A model generated the notes under the pieces. The model did no database searches and was not told where the DNA came from. It was given only the letters and a program-made list of their open reading frames with translations. A stretch of DNA of 64,000 nt. It comes from Dactylis glomerata. Taxonomy: Eukaryota; Streptophyta; Magnoliopsida; Poales; Poaceae. Position numbers and translations under genes: made by a program. The stretch spans positions 2,414,230 through 2,478,229 of the forward strand of contig QXEO01001565.1 of assembly GCA_007115705.1 (NCBI GenBank). Reading direction: 5' to 3'. This document shows, piece after piece, positions 33,038-43,981 of this stretch (position 1 is its first letter; each line of letters starts with the position of its first letter).

Positions 33038-34660
33038 TGCTACTCGTGTGATGGCGCCAGAAAAGAACTGTGGCGTTAAGTTGATGTGGGAGCAGTATGT
33101 CCTTGTGCGTGGTGATGACCAGCCCGTTGGGAACCCCAAGAGGAAGGTCTGATGAGTGTAGCGGCTAGTTTTCCCTCAGTTAAGAAACCAAGGTTTATCG
33201 ATCAGGAGAAGAGAGACGGTGACGACTGAAGGTGTTTGTGGAACCTGCACACACACAGACAAATACTTTGTCCCCAACTTGCGATGAGTTTGTCAATCTC
33301 ACCGGTTTGCTTGAAACAAAGGTTATGAGTGTATCGAGTGGAAAACAGTAGTAATATGCGAGTAAAGTAAACAGTGCGGGAATAGTAAACAGGTGATTGC
33401 AATATGATTAAATAGGACCGGGGTCCACAGTTCACTAGTGGTGTCTCTCCATAGATAAAATAACATGCTGGGTAAACAAATTACAGTTGGGCAATTGATA
33501 GAATAAAGATAACGTGATATGTCAAGAAGATCACTATGAGATTTACTCTGGGCATTACAACAAAATACATAGACCGCCATCCAACTGCATCTATGACTAA
33601 TAATCCACCCCCGGGGATATTATCCGAACACCCTAGAAGCATTAAGTTGCGAACAACAGATAATTGCATTAAGCAAAGTGTGTAATGTAAACAAAGCATA
33701 TGCCCTTGAGCATATGAATGTTGTTTTCTCCCTAGTAGCAACAGCACATCTACCACCTTAGAGGTTTATGTCACTCCCCCAGGTGAAATAGAGACATGAA
33801 CCCACTATCGAGCATAAATACCCCCTCTTGGAGTCACTAGCAACTACTCGGCCAAGATAGCTACTAACAACGGAGAGCATGCAAGATCATAAACAACATA
33901 GAGATAACAAAAGATATAATTCAGTACAGCAACTTAATCATAAACACCAATATTCATCGGATCCCAACAAACCAACATCATAGTATTACATAACGGTGAT
34001 CTCAATCATGTAGGGCAGCTCATGAGATCTAAACATGAAGCACATAGTGGAGAAGACAACCAGCTAGCTATTGCTATGGACCCATAGTCCAAGGTAGACT
34101 ACTCACTCATCGCTCCGGAGGCAAGCATGGTGATGAAGAAGACCTCCGGTGGCGATTCCCCTCTCCGGCAGGGTGCCGGGAAGAGCTTCTGGACCCTCCC
34201 GATCTTCGGGTCGATGGCGGCGGCGGATCGCGATGTATTCTGGAAAACTGATCGGGCGCTTAGGTTTTTCTCGTCAGGGGGTATATGTAGGCGAAGGGGG
34301 GCTGTCAGAGGTGGAGCCACGCGGCCTCACAAGGGGGTGGCGCGGCCAGGGGCCAGGCCGCACCGCCCCTGTGTGTGGGGGCCACGTGGCCCCCCTCCGT
34401 CAGGTCTTCGGATGTTTGGGAGCTCCCCGGTGAAATATGACTTCAGGAACTTGTTTCGTCCAATTCCGAGAATATTTCCTGTGTATCACTTCTGAAACAC
34501 AAAAACAGCAGAAAACAGGAAACTGGCACTGTGGCACTTCGTTAATAGGTTAGTTCCGAAAAATGTATAAAAGTACCACTAAGTGTAACAAAACAATAGG
34601 CAAATGGTGTAAAACAAAGCATGGAGCATCAAAAATTATAGATACGTTTGAGACGTATCA
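33038..34660 (-). repeat. 5' LTR of the young Athila-like element
   Basis: 1623 bp, the partner of 27778-29400, with the hairpin at 34165-34179 and the same 31-base extension at 33038-33068. Confidence 0.9.
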
Positions 34661-35562
34661 CCTGCCCCGATGGTGACGAAGTTGTCGCAGCCCCCAGCTT
34701 GAAGCGGGACCTTCTTGGTTGCCGAGCACTCTTGGGTAAACTGGGGCCTCCTGCCTGAGGGTACCGCAGCTTCCCCAATGCTCATGTCCAGCATTGGATG
34801 GACCAGGTCCTCGCTTGGAGTAGGCGATGCAGAGGCGGCGAACTTCTTCCCTGTCGAACCCAGAGGGTGGGGCTCGAGAGAGGCCTTCTTCGCAGCAGCC
34901 TGCTCTTGGGATACGAGCTGCTTCTTCCTCGTGAGGTCGCCGGAGTGTTCCAGTAGATCTTCGTCGGCGGGGAACATGGTGGCGGCCTCGCGGTAGACAT
35001 GCTCAACTGATCGGAGAGCATCCTTCTCATTGCAGCGCACGGTGATCGTGCCGTTGGCGCCCGGAATCTTGAGGACGTTGAAGCCATGGTGCATTGCTGC
35101 CATGAACCTAGCCAAGGCTGGGTAGCCGAGGATGGCATTGTATGGCAGGGCGATGTAGGCGACGTCGAAGTCAAGGCTTTCTGTCCTGTAGTTGTCCCGG
35201 GTGCCGAAGGTGACGGGCAGGCTTACCTGCCCAATTGGCGTTGTAGACCCCTCGGTTACCCCGAAGAACGGCCGAGTTGGCATGAGCCGGTGGTACGGCA
35301 CTTGCATCTTCTCGAAGATCTCGACCGAGATGATATTGAGGCCCGCCCCTCCGTCGATGAGAGTGCGGTTGACGGCGACGTTGTTGATGGTTGGCGTGCA
35401 CAAGAGGGGGATTGTGCCCACGCCCCTTGTGGAAGCCGGATGATCCTCCTCGTCGAAGCCAATCTTGCACGTCGACCACTTCATTAGGCGATTGCCGACG
35501 CTGGGCTGCGCCGCCGCGATTTCTCGCGATAGCTGCTTGAAGTGTCGATTTGATAGAGGAGC
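34661..35562 (-). pseudogene. Tat-lineage pol, N-terminal part: protease
   Basis: The frame continues from gag past the stop at 35563-35565 and runs to 34661, where the Athila-like element cuts it. The protease active site reads TLIDGGAGLNIIS (an Asp-Gly-Gly form of the usual Asp-Ser/Thr-Gly), followed by AILGYPALARF, the second structural motif. A Lys/Ala-rich linker leads to reverse transcriptase at 27777. The short stretch before the first Met (35484) is also open and belongs to the same polyprotein. Confidence 0.85.
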
Positions 35563-37158
35563 CTAAGCTCCACCCAGGAGGCAAGCGGCGAAGTCTCGCG
35601 GCTCTTGATAGCCCCCCTGGGCCTCCTCCCGATGATCGTTTGCTGGTGGGGGCAGCGGCAGCGGCTCGGGATCGGCTCGAGACAGACCCCCGCGGCGGCG
35701 ACCTTCCTCGCGGTCGTCGTCGCGGCGATCGCCCCGGGATCCACTCTTGCCGTTGCTGCGGCCGCCCCCGCGACGCTTGGCAACGCCGTTTTCCTCGTGA
35801 AACTTCCGGACAATCCAACAATCTTCGGTATTGTGGGTGTCCTTCTTGTGGATAATGCAGTAGCGGCGACGTCGACCTTTATCGCGATCGGAGCGGTCCC
35901 CGCGGTGTTGCTTATGATCTGGCTCCGCCGCGAGGACAGTAGCCTCCTTTCGCTTGGGGTCCTTGGACTTCGGCTTTGGAGGAGGCGCCTCCGGCAGATT
36001 GTGCACGAAGAGCCTCCCCTCCTCAGCCTTGGCGCAGCAGTCGGCGATCTCGAAGAGCCTGACAACGGAAGTCAGCTCATCATTCACGGACAGCTTCTCC
36101 CTCATCTTGACGTCGGAGACGCCCGTGGAGAACGCGGAGATGACCTCCTCGTTGGAGATCCTGGGGATCTTGTTCCTCATCTGACTGAAGCGCTGGATGT
36201 ACTGACGAAGCGTCTCGCCCTTGCACTGACACACCGCCTTAAGATCGTTCTTGGTGGTGGGGCGCTCGTATGTGGGCATGAAGTTGGCAATGAACTGACG
36301 ACATAAATCCTTCCATGAAGTCACGGATTCGTGAGGAAGATTCATGAGCCAAGTTCGCGGAGCATCCTTGAGGGCCATGGGGAACCAATTGGCCATGGCG
36401 CGCTGATCTCCACGCGCAGCCTGGACGGCGACGACGTAGAGTTGGAGGAATTCGACAGGGTTTGTGGTCCCATCATAGTGCGTGGCGATGTCCGGCTTGA
36501 ACTTGTCAGACCAGACCACGTAGCGCTGCTGGCGAGGGAGGGCAAGACACCTGGGGTTGTAGATAGGCTCGCCGGGGGTCCTGACGTTCTTGCCAGCTTC
36601 GCCGATGTCGTCGATGGCGCGGTCATGATTTTTGCGGCGGCGCTCGAGGGAGATGCGTGCGTCTTCCGGAGCGCGTTGGACGATTTGGCAGCTGGGCTCC
36701 CCGCGCGGCGAAGACGCGGCGCGGGAAACCACCTTCTTGGCCTTGTTGGCCCTCCCATCTCCGGCGCCCGGGGCGCGGTGCCCCGCCGCCAGATCTGGGT
36801 TCCCCGCGCCCTGGGCTCCTCCCTGGGCCGGGTCTTCGTTGGCGATGGCGACGAGCTCAGCGATTCGAGCGCGCCACCCCTCACGCCCATCGTCGGTGGG
36901 TTGATAGCGCAGCAGCTCCCGCGCCATGGCGAGAGCCTGCGCAGGAGACAGCTGACTCCCAGAACGAGCGCGAGAAGTGGCGGTGGCGGTGAAGGAGAGC
37001 GAAGGCTCTGTATGCCCGGACGGGAGGTAGGAGGACTCCAGATCTTCCTCCTCCTCCTCCCCGGCCGAAGCTTCACGACGATGGAAGATGGGCTCGGTTT
37101 GCCCCCGAGCAGCGTTGCGACGGCGAAGACGCTCGAGCCTTGCGTTGGCGTCGGCCAT
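35563..37158 (-). CDS. Tat-lineage gag
   Basis: A 531-codon frame starts at the ATG at 37158, shortly after the primer site. The central part (residues about 205-330) is a Gypsy gag domain: SDKFKPDIATHYDGTTNP, then TWLMNLP, then RQFIANF. The C-terminus is rich in Lys/Arg, Asp and Gly, with a Cys/His cluster (CIIHKKDTHNTEDC) that stands in for a zinc knuckle. The frame ends in TAG and continues open into protease, so the stop is either a mutation or a site of readthrough. Gag would form particles and package RNA. The N-terminal half is low complexity. Confidence 0.85.
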   Translation of the reverse strand: MADANARLERLRRRNAARGQTEPIFHRREASAGEEEEEDLESSYLPSGHTEPSLSFTATATSRARSGSQLSPAQALAMARELLRYQPTDDGREGWRARIAELVAIANEDPAQGGAQGAGNPDLAAGHRAPGAGDGRANKAKKVVSRAASSPRGEPSCQIVQRAPEDARISLERRRKNHDRAIDDIGEAGKNVRTPGEPIYNPRCLALPRQQRYVVWSDKFKPDIATHYDGTTNPVEFLQLYVVAVQAARGDQRAMANWFPMALKDAPRTWLMNLPHESVTSWKDLCRQFIANFMPTYERPTTKNDLKAVCQCKGETLRQYIQRFSQMRNKIPRISNEEVISAFSTGVSDVKMREKLSVNDELTSVVRLFEIADCCAKAEEGRLFVHNLPEAPPPKPKSKDPKRKEATVLAAEPDHKQHRGDRSDRDKGRRRRYCIIHKKDTHNTEDCWIVRKFHEENGVAKRRGGGRSNGKSGSRGDRRDDDREEGRRRGGLSRADPEPLPLPPPANDHREEAQGGYQEPRDFAACLLGGA

Positions 37159-37190
37159 GTCGAAGCAGATCTAGAAGAAAACACACCACA

Positions 37191-37210
37191 GCCCCCTACC
37201 TGGCGCGCCA
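37191..37210 (-). other. Primer binding site of the Tat-lineage element
   Basis: The minus strand reads TGGCGCGCCAGGTAGGGGG two bases inside the 5' LTR. This is a primer site I recognise from grass Tat-type elements, but I cannot name the tRNA with certainty. Confidence 0.7.
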
Positions 37211-37212
37211 AA

Positions 37213-38128
37213 TGTCGATGGATTTCGTGTCGCAAGAACACGGGGTACCACGCGACGGACCCAGAAGATTCGAACGCAGGGGGCTAAACGTGGGAGACCT
37301 TGGATTGCAACGAAACATGGTGACGGAAGCCTCGATTGTCGAACGCGCAACACACTGCAGAGAGAGAGACCGAGCTTTACCCAGGTTCAGGGCCCTCGTG
37401 GTGAGGTAAAACCCCTACTTCCTGCCTTCTTGTATTGCAACGTGGCACCTCGCGAGGAGTACAAGGTCTTGGTTACAAAGCTCTAGCTGGCCAGAGGTTG
37501 AAGAACCTGCGTGCCCAGCTAGCCGCTTGAAGAAGATGAAGATCCGATCCGACCTCCCTCTAAGGGGTGGCCTCCCCCCCTTTTTATAGCGCCAAGGTCC
37601 TCCTTCCCCTTATCTTCTTGGGGAAGGGGTTGCCACACACGGCCAAGGAGGGAGGACAGCTGTAGACTACACTCTTCTGTAGACTTGGTCTTCGGAGGGT
37701 AGCGGCGCCGGTCCACAGGAGTGGGTGGAGGAAGCTGACGTCCTCCTCTGGCGCCCTGCACTATCCACGCTATTTTTAGGGGGGTGGCCAACTACCACTG
37801 TGCCGCTTTGGGCAGGCACAGAGAAAGCTGGTCTCCTCCCTGTCGGGGGTAGCGTGGGAGGTACGTGGTCTTTTGCCCGTTGTCTTCTTGCTCTGCACGC
37901 AAACGTGCTGAGCTGACGTGGGCGTACTTCCTCTCCTCACCAGCAGGGGCTCGTGAGGAGGTCTTCTGGTCCTTAGCAGTTTCTGTCGTCGTTCTCCTCA
38001 CGAGGCGCCTCCTCGTGAGGGTCTTCTCCGTAGCTTGGGTCGTTGATTCTCCCCTGGGCTGAAGATGGGCCGATGACGGGGCCCAGGAGCAGGTGAACCG
38101 GGATACCCCGGTATCCAGAACACCGACA
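37213..38128 (-). repeat. 5' LTR of the Tat-lineage element
   Basis: 916 bp, the partner of 21131-22047, ending CACCGACA on the plus strand. The TATA box lies at about 37577-37589 (minus). It is followed by the target duplication AATAT (38129-38133). Confidence 0.9.
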
Positions 38129-38133
38129 AATAT

Positions 38134-41100
38134 TGTGGTCGTCTTGTGGAGTAAGTCTCTCAAGGTTGCCTTTGTTGGGTATGTCGAAAATGGCTTGTAT
38201 GTGGTGGACTTTTCGGAGAAACCCACTACGGCCGCGATATGCCTAATTGCTAAGGCCGACATGGGATGGCTTTGGCATCGCCGGTTAGCCCACGTCAATA
38301 TGAGAGCTTTGCAAAATCTCTACACCGGCGGCCACATACTCGGACTAAAGGATGTTTCTTTTGCCAAAGATCGTGTTTGTAGGGCATGTATTGAAGGTAA
38401 GATGCATGAAACAAGTCATCCAAGCAAGACTATTATCTCTTCCAAGAGGTGCTTGGAGCTCCTTCACATGGATCTCTTTGGACCTCCCACTTATGCAAGT
38501 CTTGGTGGCAAGAAATATTGCTTGGTGATTGTCGATGACTATTCAAGATATACTTGGGTTTATTTCTTTGAGTTCAAGAGTGAGACCCAACAAACCGTCA
38601 AAGACTTTACCACCGAAGTTGAGCGTCAATTCAATACCACCATATTGACTATAAGAAGTGACAATGGCACCGAGTTCAAGAACTACTCCCTAAATGAGTT
38701 TCTTAGTGATGCGGGTATCAAACATCAATATTCCGCTGCATATACCCCGCAACAAAATGGAGTTGCCGAGAGGAAGAACCGGACTCTTATGGATGCGGCA
38801 AGAACTTTGTTGGCGGAGTTCAAGTCTCCATACAACTTTTGGGCCGAAGCTATTAATACCGCATGCCATGCCACCAACCGGCTTTATCTCCGCAAGAACT
38901 TGAACAAGACTCCATATGAAATTCTTACCGAGCAAAAGCCCAACATCATGTACTTCCGGGTATTTGGTTGTAAGTGTTTCTATCTCAAGAAAGGTGTTCG
39001 ATTGTCAAAATTTGAGTCTAAAGCTATAGAAGGTATCTTTGTTGGTTACTCCACGGACTCACATTCCTATAGGATCTATAGCAAGTCCACCGGGCATGTT
39101 ATAGAGACTTGTAATGTGAGGTTCGATGAGGATAATGGTTCCTTTGTGGGACAAAGTGGTGTTCATGATGTAGGTGACGAAATTCCTCCCCAAGCCATAA
39201 GAAGAATGGGTGTCGGATTCTTCCGGCCCATTGAGGGACACCTTTTGGCCGAAGGAGAAGGACAATGCTCTACACATGTGGAGCCTTCACCTGCTGAACA
39301 TCCACCGGACATTGACCAAAGACAAGCTGCGCACCCTCAACCTCAAGATCATCCCACTGAACAATCTTGCCCGGAGTCTCCGGCCCCTGTGGTCCGGACT
39401 CTCCGGCCTATACCGGAGTCTCCGGGTATGGATACCGGAGTCTCCGGGGATGATCAAGGCCTTGATGAAGATCCTTCGGAATTCCGTGGCTATGGGCCAC
39501 TTGATGATCAAGGCAATCCATCTGGTCAAGGCGAGGACCAGAACAGTGATCATGAAGATGATCAAGTAGTCTCTCAAGAATCTCCTCTTGAGGCTCGCAC
39601 TCGCCGTGAGAAGAAGCTTGAGTCCATTCTTCGACGAAGAAGCATATCCTTGGAAAATGTGGTTGGGAGTGTTCGTAAAGGTGTCTCCACTAGGAGGCAA
39701 CTTTCTAACTTTAGCTCTCATCATGCTTTTGTCTCTTGTGTAGAACCCAAGAAAGTTTATGAGGCGCTTGAGGATCTGGATTGGCTTGATGCCATGCATG
39801 ATGAACTCAACAACTTCGAGCGCAACAAAGTTTGGACTCTAGTAGAAAGGCCTAAAGATTGCCGTAATGTCATTGGGACCAAGTGGATCTTCAAGAATAA
39901 GCAAGATGCAAATGGCATAGTCATTCGTAACAAGGCAAGATTGGTGGCTCAAGGTTTCTCCCAAGTTGAGGGTATTGACTTTGGTGAAACTTTCGCTCCC
40001 GTTGCCCGTCTTGAATCCATTCGCATCTTACTTGCATATGCATCACATCATAACTTTAAACTTCAACAAATGGATGTTAAAAGTGCATTTCTCAATGGTC
40101 CCTTAAATGAATTGGTTTTTGTGAAGCAACCCCCGGGCTTCGAAAACCCTAAGTTTCCTAACCACGTTTACAAACTTGATAAGGCGCTCTATGGCCTCAA
40201 ACAAGCCCCACGTGCGTGGTATGAGCACCTTAAAGAGTTGTTGGTTGATCTTGGTTTTGAAATTGGGGTGATCGATCCCACTCTTTTTACTAAGAAGGTC
40301 AATGAGGAGCTTTTCATTTGCCAATTATATGTTGATGATATTATATTTGGTTCTACTAACAAAGCTTTCAATAATGAGTTTGCCAAGCTCATGACCGACA
40401 AGTTTGAGATGTCTATGATGGGGGAGTTAGAGTTCTTTCTTGGATTTGAAGTCAAACAATTCAAGGGAGGGACTTTTGTGAACCAAGCCAAATATACCCA
40501 AGACATGCTCAAGAGGTTCGAGATGATAGGAGTCAAAGGTGCAAAGACTCCCATGCCAACAAAGGTTAATCTTGATCTCGATCCTAATGGTAAAGAAGTG
40601 GATCAAAAACTTTATAGATCTATGATTGGTTCCTTGCTTTACCTTTGTGCATCTAGACCGGACATTATGTTAAGTGTGGGAGTTTGTGCATGTTTTCAAG
40701 CCGCACCAAAAGAAAGCCACTTAGTGGCGGTCAAAAGAATCTTTCGATATTTAGTGAATACCCCTAACTTTGGTCTTTGGTATCCAAAAGGAGCAAGTTT
40801 TGATCTTGTAGGTTACTCGGATTCAGATTGGGCGGGAGACAAAGTGGAATGGAAATCAACCTCCGGGGCTTGCCAATTTCTTGGTAGGTCTTTGGTGTGT
40901 TGGTCATCTAAGAAACAAAATTGTGTGTCTCTCTCTACCACCGAAGCCGAATATGTAGCCGCGGCTAGTTATTGTGCACAACTCTTATGGATGAGGCAAA
41001 CTTTGAAGGATTACGGTGTCATTTTTGACAAAGTGCCTCTTTTATGTGATAATGAAAGTGCAATCAAGATCGCTCACAACCCGGTGCAACACAACAAGAC

Positions 41101-41281
41101 GAAGCACATTGAGATTCGTCATCATTTCATTCAGGATCATGTCAACCGTGGAGATATTGATCTATCTTATATTGGCACTCATGAGCAACTTGCCGATATA
41201 TTCACAAAGCCTCTTGATGAAGCAAGATTCCGGGAATTGAGGCATGAACTAAATATCATTGATTCAAGCAATGTGGCTTGA
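38134..41281 (+). pseudogene. Sirevirus pol, part 2: integrase, reverse transcriptase, RNase H
   Basis: This continues the protease frame from 21130 in phase and is open to the stop at 41281. Integrase has its HHCC finger (HRRLAH, then CRAC; about 38275-38390) and D-D-E core (HMDLFGP, RSDNGTEF, GVAERKNR). A linker at 39370-39452 carries four palindromes translated as Pro-Glu-Ser-Pro and Gly-Val-Ser-Gly. Reverse transcriptase has QMDVKSAFLNG and an intact YVDDI (about 40328). RNase H has YSDSDWAGD, TTEAEY and CDNESA. All catalytic residues are intact, so the only damage to pol is the insertion. The order integrase before reverse transcriptase is diagnostic for Copia. Confidence 0.95.
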
Positions 41282-42382
41282 GCTAGGTGCATTTACTCCC
41301 ATACTCTAACTTGTGTGTTGTTCTAGATGTAGGCATGGGAATAGGGGGAGTGCGGTCCTAATTGATTGGACTATCCCTCCCCCATAATGCCAATAGTAAG
41401 TGTATTGTTCTATCTTGTCATTTGTGACATTTTTGAGCTTAATCGATGAGTCTAGGTTTTGGGCCCAAGATATATCTTCGCGGTGCCATACCTATATACT
41501 CATACATGGTGGCCTTTTGGTCACCAACCTCCCTAGTGGAGGAGTTTCCCATTTGATTTTATTGTCTTACCTTTTATGGGAACATGCTCATGTTTGGTCT
41601 TATTTGATTTTATTTGCATGCTTGCAAACATGAGCATTTTGTACCACACAGTGACATTGTGTCCATCCCAAGCCTATCTCATTCTCAAACATACTCATCT
41701 TTATATGACATGTCCTTTTCCACTATAAATGTGATCTTGTCAATGGGGGGCCGGAGACTCCGGGGTTTACAGCCAGGAGACTCCGGTGGGCCGGAGACTC
41801 CGGGGTAAGTACCGGAGACTCCGGCCGGGCAGTTTCGAAACAAATACTTAGGGCACGGGGTGGGGAAGAACGGTTCATTCTTCCCCATCCACCCCCATGC
41901 CCCTGCTCTTCCCTGCCGCCCCCACTGTCCAAGATCACCCCCAGAGCCTCTCCAAGCTTCGGGATCCGCCGTGCCACCGGCAAAACAAGTTCTTGAAGGT
42001 GTGGGATCAATCCCACCGGTCGATTTTGTGCCAATGGACTCCGGTAAACTTGCTCTCAATCTCCTCCATCTAGTTCCCTAGATCTATGAGATTTGCATGT
42101 TTCCCCTAGTTTGATTTGGTGTACTACCTTCTAGTGGCTATCAATCATCTTCCTTGCAACTTTATTGTGGATTTTGCACTCGATTTGTTCAAATGTAGTC
42201 TCCTAGGCTCGGGCTCATGCATCCAACCAGAGACTCCGGCCCCTGGGGCCGGAGACTCCGGCCTGGACGCAAAGTCTCTGGTTTTGGCCGGAGACTCCGG
42301 CCCGAGTCCCCGGAGACTCCGGCTAGATCAGGCCTGAGTGCACTAGGTCACAGCATAGTTGCTTACTTTTTGATTCTAGGAC
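41282..42382 (+). other. Spacer between pol and the extra ORF
   Basis: 1.1 kb without a convincing gene. It contains two clusters of CCGGAGACTCCGG palindromes (41750-41828 and 42229-42325) and a polypurine run AATAGGGGGAGTG at about 41340. A pyrimidine tract followed by CACAG at about 42404-42422 has the form of a splice acceptor and may serve a spliced message for the ORF that follows. Confidence 0.6.
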
Positions 42383-43981
42383 ATGTCACCTCAACCTTGC
42401 TATCTTCCTCACTCATTCACAGGTGCAGGTGGTTCTCGGAAACCGGCCGCTCATAGCAAGGACAAATTGGTTGTCAATCCCGCCACAGGGGCTCTTGTTC
42501 AGAGGTCAATCATTGCTCAGCAAGCAAGGGATGCGAAGAAGCTCAAGACAAGGATGGCAGAGGAGGAACGGGCTGAGGTAGCTAAGAAGGTCAAGTTTGA
42601 TAGCCTTGTGACCTTGGAAGGGCTGTCGTCTTCTGAATTTGTTGAGATGAGGAAGAGGGACATGTACACTCTCCCGCGGAACTCTCGTGACCGTTGCTTT
42701 GTCCGCAAAGAGCAAGAGCTGATCATGAAGGAATTCTATGCTTCTCTCAAGAAGTATCCGGTTTGCCCTCAGACGGTCATAGACTTCTCTCATTTTGCCA
42801 AGTACAGTGCCTATTTTGGAGAGGCTGTGTGGATCACTCGCAAGCTTGGGCTCCATCCACTCATGAAGATTCAAGAGCCCTATAACATCACCTTGATCCA
42901 TCAGTTCTTTGCTACCTTGGTACTTGGGGATGGTGAGGAGATCCCCATGACTTGGATGACCGGAGAAGAGGTTTGTCACTCCAACTTCATGGACTTTGCT
43001 GCTCTCCTTGGGTATGAGTTTCGTGGTGCTACTACTCCTAGTGGCATGAGGATGCATGTGGATGGTGAGTACTATGAGAAGAATAAGCTTGCTCCTCTCT
43101 ACACCGGGGATGACAAGAAGATTGTCATTGGGGGCACTCTTGGGCTATCCAAACGGTCCAACATATTGCTCCGCATATTTCGGGCCTCCATTGCCCCTCA
43201 AGCCGGTAACTTTGATGCTATTCGTGGGGCCCTTGTGAATCTCTTGGCTTACTCTCATGAAGTCTATTGCAAAGGGGAGACCGCACCCGTTGAGCCACTT
43301 GATGTGATGGATTTTATTCACAAGGAGATCAATAATTGCATTCTCAACAAGAAGACTCCTCTTTATGCCCCATTTATCATGAGGCTCATCCGTGCTCAAG
43401 GACTCAACCTTCCTCTTCTCGATGCAAACCTTGTGAATCACAAGGTTGTGAAGCTTCAACGCAAAGAACCCACCGGTCACTCCAAGGAACCATTTGCTCT
43501 GATGAGAGGTGAAGATGATGATGCCTTTGCCGAGGGAGTTTCTACTAGAAGGGGCCCAAGAATGAAGCATGCTAGCAATGCCGGCTCTAGCTCCAACAAT
43601 GAGTTTGGGCAAGAATTCAAGAAGCTCAATTGGTTCCAAAGGAATGTGCTGTGCATGAATGTGGACATCCGTCACAAGCAATATGAGAGCTACATTGCCC
43701 AAAAGCATTTGAATGACAATCAACAAGTTCTTCACAAGGCCTTCCGGAAGTCTCAACCGGACTATGTTGAATCACCTCCTTCCTCTTCTTCATCCGGCAC
43801 TCACTCCTATGGCAAGTGGAGCAAGGGTCTGACTGACTGGCAAGCCTTTGAGGAGGTCACCTCTGGCACCTCCAATGTGCATCATGGCAAGAAGCCCATG
43901 GCTTCTGATGATATTGAAGAAGGAGATGAGGACTTCAATGCCGGTTCTGAGGACGAGCCCGAGGATGAAGACGATGAGTGA
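42383..43981 (+). CDS. Extra Sirevirus ORF in the env position
   Basis: An intact 532-codon frame lies between pol and the 3' LTR, where Sireviruses carry an env-like ORF. I see no signal peptide and no clear membrane-spanning segment, so an envelope role is not supported by this sequence. The N-terminus is basic, the middle is a folded-looking region (SKRSNILLRIF, LMPKI-type helices, LIRAQGLNLP) that resembles the 'putative plant transposon protein' group as far as I recall. The C-terminus is Ser-rich and then highly acidic (about the last 25 residues almost all Asp/Glu). It follows the spacer with a possible splice acceptor. Its function is unknown. Confidence 0.75.
   Translation: MSPQPCYLPHSFTGAGGSRKPAAHSKDKLVVNPATGALVQRSIIAQQARDAKKLKTRMAEEERAEVAKKVKFDSLVTLEGLSSSEFVEMRKRDMYTLPRNSRDRCFVRKEQELIMKEFYASLKKYPVCPQTVIDFSHFAKYSAYFGEAVWITRKLGLHPLMKIQEPYNITLIHQFFATLVLGDGEEIPMTWMTGEEVCHSNFMDFAALLGYEFRGATTPSGMRMHVDGEYYEKNKLAPLYTGDDKKIVIGGTLGLSKRSNILLRIFRASIAPQAGNFDAIRGALVNLLAYSHEVYCKGETAPVEPLDVMDFIHKEINNCILNKKTPLYAPFIMRLIRAQGLNLPLLDANLVNHKVVKLQRKEPTGHSKEPFALMRGEDDDAFAEGVSTRRGPRMKHASNAGSSSNNEFGQEFKKLNWFQRNVLCMNVDIRHKQYESYIAQKHLNDNQQVLHKAFRKSQPDYVESPPSSSSSGTHSYGKWSKGLTDWQAFEEVTSGTSNVHHGKKPMASDDIEEGDEDFNAGSEDEPEDEDDE

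Larger units (their letters stand above)
27778..34660 (-). mobile_element. Young non-autonomous Athila-like Gypsy element
   Basis: 6.9 kb with two LTRs of 1623 bp each, perfect target duplications CCTGC, a tRNA-Asp primer site and a polypurine tract. By eye the LTRs differ at about 17 positions (about 1%), so it is a recent insertion. It codes only for one 288-codon protein made of a gag part and a protease-like part. No reverse transcriptase or integrase is present. Its internal region is homologous to the backbone element and to the copy starting at 59123, so a partner element must supply pol. Confidence 0.9.
21131..38128 (-). mobile_element. Tat-lineage Gypsy element with an antisense B3-like gene
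   Basis: LTRs of 917 and 916 bp with TGTCGATGG/CACCGACA ends enclose a minus-strand gag-pol: gag (37158-35563), protease, reverse transcriptase, two RNase H modules and integrase (ending at 24322). The second RNase H placed before integrase is the mark of the Tat lineage. Between integrase and the 3' LTR is a plus-strand gene (22424-23209), antisense to the element. An Athila-like element (27778-34660) is inserted in pol. There are three in-frame stops in gag-pol, so the copy is decayed. Confidence 0.9.

Noticed and set aside
36331..37287. A 318-codon plus-strand frame and other frames opposite Tat gag
   Set aside because: Shadows of the clear gag frame on the minus strand. No domain seen.
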